From positions 9,018,204 through 9,082,203 of the forward strand of contig OY829328.1 of the NCBI GenBank assembly GCA_963691655.1: a stretch of 64,000 nt of DNA. The letters run 5' to 3'. Below, piece by piece: positions 1 to 12,722 of the stretch. Source of the DNA: Toxonevra muliebris (Eukaryota > Arthropoda > Insecta > Diptera > Pallopteridae). The notes below the pieces were generated by a model. It searched no databases and was not told the DNA's origin. It saw only the letters and a list, made by a program, of their open reading frames with translations. The first letter of the stretch is position 1, and every line of letters begins with the position of its first letter. A program made the position numbers and the translations under genes.

Positions 1-81
1 ATATTCCTGATCTTAAGGTAATATTTACTGTAAAATTATAATTTAATAAATTAACCCATGTGTGATCATTTCATCGCCTAG

Positions 82-3000
82 GTTGGTACGCTTGATCAAC
101 TTGTTGGTCTCTCTGATGACTTGGGTAAATTGGATACCTACGTTGAACAAATAACGCGCAAGGTAGCATCCTATCTTGGTGAAGTTCTGGAGGATCAAAG
201 GGATAAATTGCACGAAAATTTACTCGCAAACAACAGTAAGTTGCTGTCATTTTAAAATACTCTGATATATTACATAACTACTAGCTACGTAAATTTCTTT
301 TATGGTTTATTTATTTACTACCACAATGACAACTAACTTTATACCTAAATTTACATTCTTAACGTATGAGAAAATAAAAGTTAAATTATAACTTTATTTA
401 AAAGGAAATTCAATCAAACGACAAAATATATCTATATTTATATTAATATCAATTTAATTTTTAGTAGATCTTTTTGGAATGTGTTTTACAAAAACAATTA
501 ACAACGTATTAACAAAACATATACAACATTTCTTGTTTAATTTTGCATAAAAACATATTTGGAATGATTTATTCTTTTTGACACACATATATCTATTTAT
601 ATATATATATATATGTATATAACATATATTTCCCAAATTCAATAATTGAGATTGACGCTAAAAATTCACAAGAAATAAACTACAGATTTAAAAACTAATC
701 GATTTTCAGCTGAAAACATGAGGTTTTGTAATTTCATTATTTCCCTTTAGTAATTTTAGTTTTTCCCTTTTTTGATTTATGTTCATTAAAATTTTGTTTT
801 TGTTTTTATTATTTTATTTCATTTTTTTATTCTTTTGTTAGTTTATTTCTTTCTTTAAATTATACATATTTATTTACTTTAATTATACTTTTCTTTGAGT
901 TTTTTTCTTTTTTGACTTCATAAGCACTTTCATCGCATCTTCGCGTCAATTTCAATTGGGGCGAGATGAGCTTGTTTTTATTATTATTATTTTTACAAAA
1001 AAAAAAGAATAAAATAAAATATCGTGATGTTGTTTTTTTGTACTTACTCTAAAATGCAATATACATACACAAATACACACATATACATTTCCGATTAACA
1101 ATATCTTTCGATACTATTTCATTTATGATTTCTTTAGAAAAAAACAAACTATATCCTTGTAAAAAACGATAAAATCTATATAAACAATATGTTCTTCACA
1201 AATCAAAAGCACGGGACGGTAAATAAAAGTTCTCAAATATTCCGTTCCGTTCAGATTAATATTTTTAATCCCAAAAATATGCCTTTCCAAACTTAATGCA
1301 ATTCTTTAATGAAAAAAATGCATTACTCAAATTTTCTTTCTAGTATAAAACAATATAAATTCCGACAAAATTTAATGAACAGAGTTCTTTTTCAAAATTG
1401 TATGGCAGGTGTTAAGTTCGAATATATTTTCTTAGAATGAAACAAAAAACCAAATTTGTTATTCTTTTTCAAAGTTCCAAACTTTTACCTCGAAACGATG
1501 TTATTTTTGCTCCTACTGGAGCGTTCCTTTCAAATTATAATTTTTGTATATAACTTCAGCGTTTCAATTTGCGAGTATATCAAAAATATTAGTCTGATCC
1601 ACAACTAATTTGATTAATTCAAATATTCTTTCACGCAAGCAAAATAGATGACTTGAAAGAGTTCATGTTTATTCAGTTTGTATTTAAGAACTCTACAGTT
1701 TCTCAATGCACCAATATTTATATATTATTAATATTTAAAAAAGTAAAAGAAAACAATGTTATAATTTGTATTAAAAATTATTTTTCTTTTTGTTGATTCA
1801 ACCAGTGTTTTTTATTCGACGTGCCATGTAATTATAGTATATTACACATATATTTACATATAGTGAAAATTTATTATATTGAGAGTGCAACTACATTCGG
1901 CCATTGCCGTTACTGTCACTTCAGATTTTGTGTATTGGAACTCTGTGCATAAGCAGAATTTCATACAATTTTTGCCTAATTCTTAGAAAACAAATTTAAT
2001 TTTAGTTTTCGAACTTAAATTTCATGCTAATTTCTCATATTCTATCCTAATTTTCAATTGACTTCAATCCTACTTTAAGAGGATCTGCTAGATTTATGTA
2101 TATACTAAATCTATACCTATGCTAATAAGTATGCTCTACGTTCTTTTGTCCCTCAATTAATGTTCTTCTAAATAATTCGAACCGTAAAGAATTATAAAAA
2201 TTTGTATGGCTTTACCTTTTACTTTGAAATTAATGATTAAAGTTTATATTAACACATTATTGCTTACACAATAACCAACCGCCACACCTTGTATATTTAT
2301 ATATTTATCGTATTATCAAAACTTAAACATTTTCATTTTCTTATTAACAAACTCCCTCTTCAAAAAAATACCAAAAAAATATTTTCCCTATTTTACTTAC
2401 GATCCATTTTAATGATGATTGGCCGGCCAACATTTGATGAGGTTTTCTGCTTGGAAAACCAATTAGTTTTTAAATCATATGTACTCAAACAAAGTGTTTA
2501 TTGTTGTTTTTGTATTTGCATTTGTTGCAAACATACATATGCGTGTGAAACATTTACCATTTTACAGTAAAAATTATAATTTTGAATTTTGAAATACGTT
2601 CTTGTTCTTTTTCTATATACAACTACTCGTCCGTGCGTGTGTGTGTAGGTGTGTGTGAGAGTATTGTATGTAGATGTGTCATCATTTATCATAATTTAAG
2701 GTTCTTATTTTGTACTGCTGTTGTGTGTATTTTTTTAATGATTTTCGCAAACATTTTATATCTTTACTTTTCTAAAATTTATATAATATTTTGCTACCTT
2801 TTAAATTGTGTTGCTACTATTGCTCTGGCTTCTTACTACATTCTTTTGTAAATAAGTCTATATTCAGTTGCTGCTGCAAAGTTTAATTTATGTATTATCT
2901 CAAATTTCTGCAACTCATCAATTGATTTATTTATTTATTTATTTTTAAAGTTTATAATTTATAGTTATTTTTGATTTTCGTTTAACAATAATGTCTTTTA

Positions 3001-6000
3001 ACTTTTGCAATTTTGAATATATTTTAACAAAGTCTTGAAACATTAAAAATAAAATCAAACTGAATTAAACTAAAAACTGAGAAACAGATAGTTATCAAAA
3101 CTTATATTTTTATTATTTATTTATTTTTATTAGTTTTTTTTTTTTTTAAAATCCACCAAATGGATTTAAATATAATCATAAATTGAATGCAACACTTGCT
3201 ACAAATTGAATTTTTTTAATTGCAAAATAAAAAACGAAACCAAAAAAAATCAATAATTTGAAATCAAACCAAAATCAATCAAATCAAATAACCTGCAACA
3301 TCCATCCATGCAACCAACAAATACATTTGCCGTTGTCGTCATATAACCATAAAGGTCCCGGTCCGCCCGATGATAGCACAAACATTCATTCGGAATTAAC
3401 TGGTAAAACATCAAATTTATCACATAGTCGTGACACAACCACAACCACTTGTTCAGCATGCCACACCGGAAGTCTAAATAATTTCTCCTCGAGCGAAATA
3501 TCTGAGCGTGAATTCGATTTGTTGTCATCGCCTGTTTGCACCTGTGATGATTGTACTGCTACTAGCGCAATTAGTGCGAGTGCTGCTGTTAGTGCGAGTG
3601 CTGCTGTTAGTGCGAGTGCCACAGCAACAACACTTGCTGCTGATGAATGTTATCCCTTTACTTCCTCTTCCCTGAATGTTACTAATGCAACTATATGTGC
3701 CATCTCCACCACCTCCACCACTTCCTTCTCTACCGCCGCCAATGCCTGTGCTGCTTCTTCTGCCGCCGCCACCACTAGCAATTCCTCCTATTGTTCTACG
3801 TCTGCGCCTTCGGCCAGTCACGTCATCAGTGCATCAGCATCAATACAAACTAACAATAAAATTAACAACAACACTTGCAACATAAACAATAACAGATTAC
3901 AGGCAGGCTTAAGTAACAGTAGTAATGTCAGCTTGCATCATCATACCCATCATCACCACCAGCATCACCAACAACAACAACAACAGCAACGACAACATCA
4001 ACAGCATCAGCAAATCGATGATAATAGCGGGAATCTCCATCGAAAAAGCAGCAATAGTACATCTGATGTTAGTGATACTTTCGATTGGTGGTTTCATAGG
4101 CATAAAAGAAATTCCAAAAAGAGCAGGTATTACGAGTTAAACATAGTCCCCTTTTACTTTAGACAATAATTGCCATCAGTTTCTTTGAGTTTGTAGGCGA
4201 GAGAAGGAAGAAATGAGAGAAAGAGCACAGCGAACAACAACAATTGCTGGCAATTCTTGTCTAATGTAAAAGGGGACAAACATATCTACTTCATAGTTTT
4301 GTTGGAATCAAATCAGTTCAGCATACATAATTATATACACAACGCTTAAGATAAATACAAAAAATGCAATACAAATCATACAAATCTCTGCAAAAATTCC
4401 TACATATTATATTTCGTATAACAGAAAATCTTAGGTGAATTTGATGAAAAAAAAGAATAACAAAAATTAAATCTGTGTTAAACGAAATGCAAACAAAATT
4501 AAATTCAGTATTTCTGCGGGTATTAAATTTTCCAAAAAAACAGAAACTCTTACACTTCACCTATGGTTTTTGTGTTCCAAAGAAACAAATGCAATATTAT
4601 TTTAAAAGGGTTAGCAGCCTGACAACATAACCCGGAGAGGCACAGTTTAGAGATGTTCTCATTTAAGGTATCTTGAACTGAGGTATAGCAATTTTTTAAC
4701 AATTCGTTTCACTAAATAAACTGGATATGAGATGTGTATGGTTGACATTAACTACTTATAAGATCATATGGCGGGTAAATTGCTAGGCATAAAAGATAAC
4801 CAATAATTTCTTCCATTAGCAATGAAATAACTAGTGATTAATCAATTTTAGGTAGGCATCTTAAATTTGAGAACCTCATTAAAGTTATACAAAAAACAAA
4901 CATTGTCTTTCAATCGATTTGTACTAACTAATAAAAACACAGCTTCTAAATCCAAAACTATGTAAGCTGCAATAAAAACTCAATAATTATTTATACCTAA
5001 AATGTGACTTCTCCCGGTCTTCACCAACTTACATTTTCATTTTATATACTTGCAGTGCCTGGGTGAGGCAGAAAATAAATTAAAACAAATAAGTAGAAAA
5101 TGATTTCATTATGTTGAATAGTCATGAGTATGAAGCGGAATATATGAGGTTTTGGAAAAAGTAAGCTCACATTATTATAGGTACGATTAGCAGCGACTAG
5201 GTTTTAATTTTCTAAGCATGAATAAATGATTAACCAATAATATTTCCTGCACTTCAATTACTTCTGAAAACCGCCGCCCCTAAACATCGATTTTATAAAA
5301 TACTGCATTTGTTTTTTTTTTTTTTTTTTTTGATTACCTATATTGTACAATTTAATAATTTATCTTTAAATCACTAATATTTTGCTTTTATATATACACT
5401 CAACTCTTTTTCTCAATATATGTACGTACAATATACACCATCACAACAACAACAAACATCCTTCACAATCACCAATATCAAATGCATCATTTTTACATTC
5501 TATCTACCACCAACAAATAAACAACCAAACCAACCGACCACCAATCAAATCAATCATCAAATCCATTCGTCCACCACCACTACCGTCACTACCACCACAA
5601 CCGTCACTACCATCACCACCGTCACTACCACCACCACCCATTTTCGCTCGTTATCTTCTCTCTCTCTCTCTCTCTCTTGATGCTCATTTTTATAGCAGTC
5701 GCTCATCATCGAATCAATTAAATATAAACAATGGATTTAATTTCACATCAACTCATAGATCGTCCCCAGTGAGTAGTTGTTGTGGCAGTAGTAGTCAAGG
5801 TCGTTCCAGTCCGGACACTGATTTTGGCGATCCGCCGGCGTTTCCATTAAGTCCAGGTTAGCAAGCCTGGTTTACAATTTGTTATTCTGTTCTGTATTTT
5901 TTTCTATTGTTGTCACCCTACTACATTTTGAGAATACTTGTATATTATATATCATAATTTATGATACTTGTGTTCTTTAATTGTCACATATACATACATA

Positions 6001-9000
6001 CTACGTTTATATATATGTATGTTAAAATATACAGTTTTTTTTTCTATTAATTTTTTTTAAAAAACAATTATAATTTCTATTTACAAATTTTATTTGCAAC
6101 AGTGTAAAAGCGCAGAAATATTGTTTGAGTGTATACTTCAGTGTTATTTCCACCACAAAAAATCTCTCACCATTTTGCCACGCGAAAATATTTTATCACG
6201 CGCCGAGTGTGTTTTGTTGCTGTCTTTTCTATATACGTAATACTTTACTTACATATATATTTTCCTATTTGTTTTATTATCAATATTTAATAAAATTATT
6301 ATGAACTTATAAATACATATGTACATACATGCATAGATCTATAAATCATTCGAAAACTTAATTTAATTTTTTATTTATCTCATTTATTATTTTTTAAGTG
6401 AACGTTATATTTTTTCTTATATATTTTGTTGTTTATTTTATTTTACAAAATATTAAAAGATTTTTTATATCTTTATTTATATCTTTCTTAAGTATGCCTT
6501 TTTAAAAAATTTGTTAATTTTATAAAACTTTTGTTTGCTTTGTTAGTTTTAGTTTTAGAAATCATAAAAATATCATTAGGATATATTTTTAAGAATACAC
6601 AAATTCTTAGTTGTTGTCTTGGAAACTATGTTAAACTACTTACAATCAGAAATTTATTTTTAGTCTCCTATTGTAGAAATTGTAAAAATTTAAAAACACA
6701 CAACAGTAAAAAAAAATAAGCTTAAAATCAGTATAAGAAAATTTGGAGAAACTTGAAACTTATTTTGAATACAAATTAGTTCTCATAAATTTCTGAATGT
6801 TCTAAAATGTCACTTTATTATATTCTCTTTATATTATTTAAGTACCCAAATGTAAATTGTAGAAGATAACGTGATTGGTCTATTGCTATTGTATGAAAAA
6901 AAAATACCTTTTGGTATTACAGCTTTTTTAAATGTAGTTTTTTCTTCTAATTTAATTTTTTTACTTTCGTCTAGTGCGCTTATTTTGCTAATTGTTTTTC
7001 CTCCTCTATTAATTATTTATTAACGTAATTGTGTACTTGTTTAGCCCTGTGTGTTTGTTGTTGTGACTAACAAACCATGATTTCAAAATTCAAAATTTAT
7101 AATTTCCTTGATATAATCAAGCAACTTGAACTCTTTACTGCATTTTCCTTTTTCTAAAATACCTATTTCAGTATCAAAAAATAATATAGAAAATAGTGTA
7201 ATATATTTTTCGTTTCTTTTATTATACGAACATTCTCTTCTCTGTTATTGTGTATCGTCAATACTTAAGAAAATTTTATGATTGTAAATATAAAATAAAA
7301 AACCTTTTTTTGGGGTAATCAAACTAAAAATATTAATGACTATTGCTTATTATCATTTATGTGATCTACTCGATATCAGCTCATGTGATTACTGATCCAA
7401 TACTTTTTTTTTTGTTTCCTAGAGTAATTTAAATTATGGTCTTACATTGAAATTACGAATAGAAACTTGCCTAGCCTTTTGTGAATTAATGAATATTAGA
7501 TCACAGAATCAATATAAAATGTTCTTATTCTTTTTCAAGAAGTACTAAATACTCCTCATTTTACACCTCATCCTAGATTTTAATAATACTTAATGTTGAG
7601 TTTAGATGTTGACAAATCACTATTTATATTCTGAAACAGATATTTAATCAATCAAACATGACTAATACTATAGACACATAAAGTTTACCCTAACTAGACA
7701 CTAGTCTAGTTAGGGGTTAAACTGTAGCTTAGTTCCAGCACAAATTATCAAATTATGTTCTGTTATAATTCAACTTTATTAAATGAAGAGACTAAGCTTT
7801 CTAAGTGTCACAAAAGGTTAGAGCAAAAGTTTGCAAAACTTAAAATTAATTCTAAAAAAATATTATCTTCCTAAGTTTAATAATTGTTTGTACAAAAATG
7901 GTATAAAAACAAAGCAATTTTGGTTTTCTTTAAAAAATTCTTGAACATTTGAATTAAAAAAAAAATGTATTTTTAATCATAAAATTTTCTTCAAGAATTG
8001 TTTACTTTTTAATATTAATAGCGATCTAGATATTTTTATTTAATTATTTAATTGTATATATTATTAATCTAAAATTTTTTGTATACTTTCAAATTATATC
8101 AATAAATCAATATAGCCGATTTATCCATGTATATAACTCGCTTTCAATGGGACATGGCCAAATATCCAATTAAGCAATCGCTGCGCAATATTGCCGATAT
8201 TATTTCCAAACAAATTGGGCAAATTGACGCCGATTTGAAAACCAAATCGAATGCCTACAACAGCCTTAAGGGCAGTTTGCAAAACTTGGAGAAAAAGCAA
8301 ACGTATGTGTGAATATTTGTCTCTCATCATTCATAATCCTTCTATGTCTCCCTTTGTTTCTGTTTTTACAGTGGCAGTTTGCTAACACGTAACTTGGCCG
8401 ATCTGGTAAAGAAGGAGCACTTCATTCTTGACTCGGAGTATTTGACCACACTTTTGGTGATTGTACCAAAGTATGTTTTTTGAAAATATACATATCGCTC
8501 GTTTGCTGCAAGACTGTTATAAGTTAAAAAAAAAAAAAATATTCGAGGAAATCGCATTTAAAGATTTCAAAGAACTACAACTCGGCAACACATAATAACG
8601 TTGCATTGTCTTATCACGAGGAGAGTTCATAGGATACCGTTATGATTTTTTTACACAAGAAAAAATATTAAATAACAGTTATATCTGCATGCTTAACTCG
8701 AATCTTTTTTTTTTTGGTTTATAACAGTCTAGCAGCAAACGAGCTTATATATTCATGTATATAAAATAATGTATGATTTTTTTTTTTATATTTCCAGGAT
8801 TTTGGCTAACGATTGGTTGGCTAATTATGAGAAAATCACCGATATGATTGTGCCTCGTTCCTCGGCGATGATTTCGCAAGACAATGACTATTGTCTGTTC
8901 AATGTGACACTATTTAAGAAGGTTGTGGAAGAGTTTAAGTTACACGCACGTGAAAAGAAATTCATTGTACGTGATTTTGTCTACAATGAAGAAGAATTGG

Positions 9001-9783
9001 CCGCTGGCAAGAATGAAATTACCAAATTAATTACTGACAAAAAGAAGCAATTTGTATGTGTTTTTCTTCTTGAATCTGAATTTTTAAAATATTCCACAAA
9101 AATTAAAAAAAAAAATTTCTATAGGGTCCTTTGGTCAGATGGTTAAAGGTGAACTTCAGTGAAGCTTTTTGTGCTTTAGTGCATGTGAAGGCATTACGTG
9201 TATTTGTCGAATCCGTTTTAAGGTAAAAAATTAAATACGCTTTGAATTAAAAAAAAAAATGTTTCCTTGTTCAGAAATCAGAAATAGAGTTCTATTTAAT
9301 TGAAATCGACAATAAAAACGATTAAATTGAATGAGTTATTTGCGCGGTTTGGATGAATTAGTGGATCAATTTTGCAATATGCCTAATAATACAAGTTTAA
9401 CCATGCTTTGAACTGAGTAAAAAGTTACTGTAAAGAGTTATTAATCATACATATTTTCTATTATAGGTACGGTTTACCTGTAAATTTCCAAGCTATACTT
9501 ATTGAACCCAATAAGAAGAGTGCTAAACGTCTGCGTGATTCGCTCAACCATTTGTACGGTCACTTGGATGGTGCTTCTGCTGCTGGTGGTCCAGGCAACA
9601 ACAGCGTAGATGTAAGTAAAATTATATAAAAGCAAACACACATTACACAAATGTTAACCAAAAATTTTGTCGCATATTTTACAGAACGTCGATATTCCCG
9701 GATTGGGCTTTGGTCAATCAGAATACTTCCCCTATGTATTCTATAAGCTTAACATCGATATGGTGGAGACAGCTAAGATGTAA
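82..9783 (+). CDS. Vha44: V-type H+-ATPase subunit C (V1 sector), 3' part of gene
   Basis: Subunit C of the V1 sector, a stalk protein that helps hold V1 on the membrane Vo sector and is involved in reversible assembly. Exons read here: 82-235, 8116-8302, 8372-8470, 8798-9053, 9125-9222, 9467-9611, 9685-9783. Every junction keeps frame and has GT/AG borders; together they give 345 residues plus stop. Full-length subunit C is about 385 residues, so roughly 40 N-terminal residues lie left of the window. Recognisable family stretches are the [13 protein letters not shown] segment at the start, [33 protein letters not shown], and the C-terminal [13 protein letters not shown]. The first junction joins A from 235 to CC at 8116 to make Thr, which matches the fly protein as I remember it. 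Two optional exons in the first intron are listed separately. A possible poly(A) signal AATAAA lies at 9914-9919. Family assignment is very secure. Confidence 0.95.
236..3354 (+). other. Vha44 intron, long form
   Basis: AT-rich intronic DNA between the first exon in the window and the first optional exon. It has a short TA run near 600-616, a GT-rich run near 2634-2656 and TTTA repeats near 2926-2945. I found no coding segment, tRNA or transposon end that I can support. Confidence 0.6.
3355..4126 (+). CDS. Vha44: Vha44 optional exon A (Ser/Ala/His/Gln-rich insert)
   Basis: Probable cassette exon in the first Vha44 intron. The frame is open from 3231 to 4169, but the only acceptor AG I found that fits the upstream phase is at 3353-3354, and a donor lies at 4127. 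The exon is 772 nt and enters and leaves in phases that join exon 82-235 to exon 5699-5856. It encodes about 257 residues of low complexity: a short acidic start, Ser/Ala/Thr-rich tracts with several Cys, an Asn-rich tract, then a His- and Gln-rich run near residues 215-245, ending in a basic KRNSKK-like patch. No catalytic domain is visible. From memory, Drosophila Vha44 also has a long isoform with a large internal insertion; the rest is inference from phase and coding potential. A foldback begins 20 nt after the donor. Confidence 0.72.
4146..4277. repeat. Foldback (33-nt arms) in Vha44 intron, just after optional-exon donor
   Basis: The arm at 4146-4178 is the reverse complement of 4245-4277 with 30 of 33 positions matching. 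The mismatches are isolated, and the loop is 66 nt. The outer segment contains CCCCTTTTAC opposite GTAAAAGGGG. It starts 20 nt downstream of the donor at 4127. It could be a microRNA-like precursor, a splicing-control structure or a very small MITE; the sequence alone does not decide. No target-site duplication is obvious. Confidence 0.7.
5571..5677 (+). repeat. CAY minisatellite and TC microsatellite
   Basis: From 5571 to 5640 a run of ACC/GTC/ACT triplets repeats in units of about 15-18 bases, followed at 5656-5677 by an almost pure TC repeat. It lies directly upstream of the acceptor for exon 5699-5856 and probably serves as its polypyrimidine tract. The accompanying Pro-rich open frame is a by-product. 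Confidence 0.75.
5699..5856 (+). CDS. Vha44: Vha44 optional exon B (Ser/Pro-rich insert)
   Basis: Second probable cassette exon, 158 nt. The acceptor AG at 5697-5698 follows a strong pyrimidine tract (the TC repeat at 5656-5677) and the donor GT is at 5857-5858. The incoming phase needs one base to complete AG|T (Ser) from exon 3355-4126. The outgoing G joins CC at 8116 to give Ala, so the two optional exons together add exactly 310 codons and leave the downstream frame intact. The peptide is Ser-rich with two SSP or LSP sites and the run [15 protein letters not shown]. These look like proline-directed phosphorylation sites, but that is inference. The open frame continues upstream to 5382, yet that part is pyrimidine-repeat DNA and looks intronic. 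The two exons may be used only together, because neither alone preserves frame. Confidence 0.7.
5857..8115 (+). other. Vha44 intron between optional exon B and core exon
   Basis: AT-rich intronic DNA with no supported coding segment. The only structured item is the hairpin at 7682-7723, listed separately. Confidence 0.6.
7682..7723. repeat. Perfect 12-bp hairpin with 6-bp outer stem
   Basis: The inner stem 7688-7699 (CCCTAACTAGAC) pairs perfectly with 7704-7715 across a four-base loop. After a two-base bulge on the 3' side, AGTTTA at 7682-7687 pairs with TAAACT at 7718-7723. Eighteen paired bases in 42 nt is unusual for this AT-rich intron. The function is unknown. Confidence 0.75.
8492..8750. 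mobile_element. MITE-like foldback filling a short Vha44 intron
   Basis: Inverted arms run from about 8492 inward to about 8550 and from about 8750 back to about 8695. The best-matched core is GCTCGTTTGCTGC, then one mismatch, then AGACTGTTATAA, followed by an A-tract opposite a T-tract and a second short match at ATTCGAG. The element takes about 260 of the 327 nt of the intron 8471-8797. The ends fall in TATA-like sequence, so a TA target duplication is possible but not provable. No coding remnant is seen. Confidence 0.7.
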
Positions 9784-11764
9784 ATTTGCAGTTAAATAGA
9801 CTCAAATTTGACACACAAAAACATTTAGCTTAATCACAACATTTACCTTAATCTACGTTACAAAAAAAGAAAAGCAAAAACATACATACATACCTTTACC
9901 AAATTCCACACGAAATAAAAATGTTGTCAGTTTACAATTGTTAGGAGTTATGATTACCGCCGCCGCAGTAGCAGCGCAGGCTACAACTATCATGCACGTC
10001 TGCTCCGAACAAACATACATACGCTGCGCAGTTCCATTTTTATGTATATCCATAAGGAATATTGTTAATATTTTTCAGAATTTTCTAACTGCAGTCTTTT
10101 TGCCACTCTACACTTAACTCACAATTTTCGTTACTCTCCTCCATTTGATTGCATATATCGATCGTTGTTACACGATTTCTACTTACTTTTTATTATTATT
10201 ATGCTTCTACGTTGTTATTGTAGTTTATAAAAAAAAAATATATATACATATTAATAATATATTCTTTCCAAATTTTGTTTGTTACAAAGTAAATTTATTG
10301 ACAGCATCCCAGTATAATTGCTATAATTTATAAAAACACCTTATTTTGGTTTTTTGTATGGTTTAATTATTTGTTTGATGATTTTAGCAGTAATCAATCA
10401 ATTGCAATATTTTTGTGAAACACACACACTTTATTTACTTCTGCTCTAAGTTTCTAACAGTATTTTCCCTTAGAATGTTTTATTTGTCCTTTGCATTTTC
10501 TCCCTTATTACTTATTATTAAAAAAAAAAACGAAACAAAATAATAATTTGTATAAATTTTTGGTTTAAGGATAGCAAGAAATATTATAATTTTGATTTCT
10601 GTTTCCATTTCTTCCACGTCTGCAGTTTTTAAGTAATTTCTTTAATGATCATAATCCAATTTGAAACAAAATGTTATTGTTTACTTTATTCAAAAATAAC
10701 CGAGTGAATCGAACTATAAATGTATTACGCGTTTTTCATGTAAATATATATACTTAATTTCAATACAAAACAAAAAACTAGTTAAAATATATAATTAAAT
10801 TAAAATAAAATATATTGTTTCAGAATTTTTGTTTAAATAATCATGCATAGTGTACATTACATAATGTTATTCATTTAAACAGAGGAACAGACACAGACGT
10901 TATGGCCATTATGCTTTTCATTGTTTTTAACTATAAATTAAATATAAATTCTAGTTTGAATCAAATACAATTGTAATGTTTTGAAAATACTGGTGCTGCT
11001 GTTTCGTTTCAGTTTAAAAACGAGTTAAACCATCAAGGCAATTATGCACAAATTATGTTTAATTAAAGGTTTTTGTTTCGTTTTTCCAGCCTACTTTTTA
11101 ATGACTACTTACACTTTTTGTAAACCGTGTTATGCATTAGTATTTTCAAGCATCCTTGAACTTGTTGACTTAAAAAGCGATAAAATATTAATTAAAAAAC
11201 GAACAATAATAATTGTAAACTTTAAACTAAAGTAATATTGTTAAATGGAAAATTAAAAAGAGAAAATACATTTTAAAATTTATTGCATTACATTATATAC
11301 ATAGATATACAACCATGTAAATGAACATTATATAAGGAGTCAAAATGCAAAAAACGCCATCCTTGTAAATAATTATAAAGAAAAAAGACATTCCAATTTT
11401 GTTGTTTTTTAATATCGCCTTTTTACTATTTATGGAAATGCCAGAATAGTAATACGTGCATAGTTTTTAATAGATTACACATTGCGACTCAAAAACAATT
11501 TCTGGGCAGGTGCGTCCCATTATTGAAGCGTGTTTTTGTAAGGATCGCAATCTAGTTTGGGGTCACGTCCGTAAAATATCCATATAATTTTCTTCGTGAA
11601 GAATTTCGGGCTAAAAAAAGTTCTTAGCAGATATGAAGCGTATTTAAATAAAGTTCACTGCCCCGTTTTTACCATTTTATAATCATCTCAGGATTTAAAG
11701 ATATCCAAGAAAATATTCATAAATCTTTTGCATTAGAAAATTTTGTTGCCTTAAAATTTATGTA

Positions 11765-12722
11765 GGGGAAAATGAGGTGAACTGGACACTTTAGGTGAAC
11801 CGTTATCTCGAGAATAGAAAAACTCACCCAGGTAATTATGTACTTATTTCGCTTTTACTTGTTGGGCATTGATATACAAAATTGATATGTCTGCAGCTCT
11901 GAAAAAGCACACGTTAAGTCACATAAAAAATAATAATGAATGCCATTTTTTTTTTTATTTTAGCGATATTGACATTACAAAATGTTCGAAAGTTTCTTGT
12001 CTCGCCTTTGAAATTAAAAAAAAGTGGGCTTAGCCATTTACTTAACGTACTTCAAAATTTTAATCAATATTTTTCTGAATTTTTCAATGCCCTGACGTAA
12101 CCCAAAAAAAAAGCAAAAAGCAAAACAGGGGTCGAATTGTCTGATCCATGCACGTACAACTTGTCACGCAAAAGTTAGTTTTCCATGTATTTTTGTGCAA
12201 ATTACGTAACGAGTACTACGTTCACGGATCGGACGATTCTGCCCCAGGTTTGTGATCTTTTTGAAAATATGCTTCTGAAAAGGTGCATCACTACCTACAA
12301 CTTTTCAAAAGATTATTTTTTCTCATTCTATTTACATGTGTCAATGTATCGCCGCCCTCTCACAAATGTAGACGACTGGTTCCTTAAACCAGTCGTCTTC
12401 AATGGATAGAGAGTAGAATCAAAATGTTATTTATGGTCTGGTATCTTGGAAATCAACACCATTCCATGAAAATTCTCACTGTCTCTTAACTCGATGGCGC
12501 TTTCAGTTTTTCTTAACTATCACCGAAGTTTTTAGGTATAATTATCCATAATAATTACCATTAATTCATTTGCTTACATGAAATCCGCAAGGTCAAACTT
12601 GGACTTAAAGATATACCTCTTTCGGCAAAGTGGCTTAAAATTTCACGTAGAACAACTTTATTGTATATCTGATATAGGTAAATTTACTCCCATGAAATTT
12701 GGCTCACCCCAATCTGTTTTCA
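11765..12722. mobile_element. Possible degenerate DNA element with internal inverted repeats
   Basis: The left edge reads GGGGAAAATGAGGTGAACTG and the right edge, reversed, reads GAAAACAGATTGGGGTGAGC, which is a weak terminal inverted repeat. Inside, 12128-12172 and 12205-12247 form an imperfect inverted repeat of roughly 45 nt, and a perfect hairpin sits at 12370-12398. There is no transposase and no clear target duplication, so this call is tentative. Confidence 0.35.
12370..12398. repeat. Perfect 12-bp stem, 5-nt loop hairpin
   Basis: AGACGACTGGTT at 12370-12381 is exactly complementary to AACCAGTCGTCT at 12387-12398, with a five-base loop. It is GC-richer than its surroundings and has no compensating mismatch. 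It may be part of the surrounding degenerate element. Confidence 0.8.

Noticed and set aside
3386..4140. Several antisense and shifted frames over the Vha44 optional exon.
   Set aside because: Low-complexity triplet-rich DNA stays open in many frames; only the frame with matching splice phases is supported.
5382..5698. Pro-rich upstream extension of the exon at 5699.
   Set aside because: It is CAY and TC repeat DNA immediately upstream of a good acceptor and is probably the intronic pyrimidine tract.
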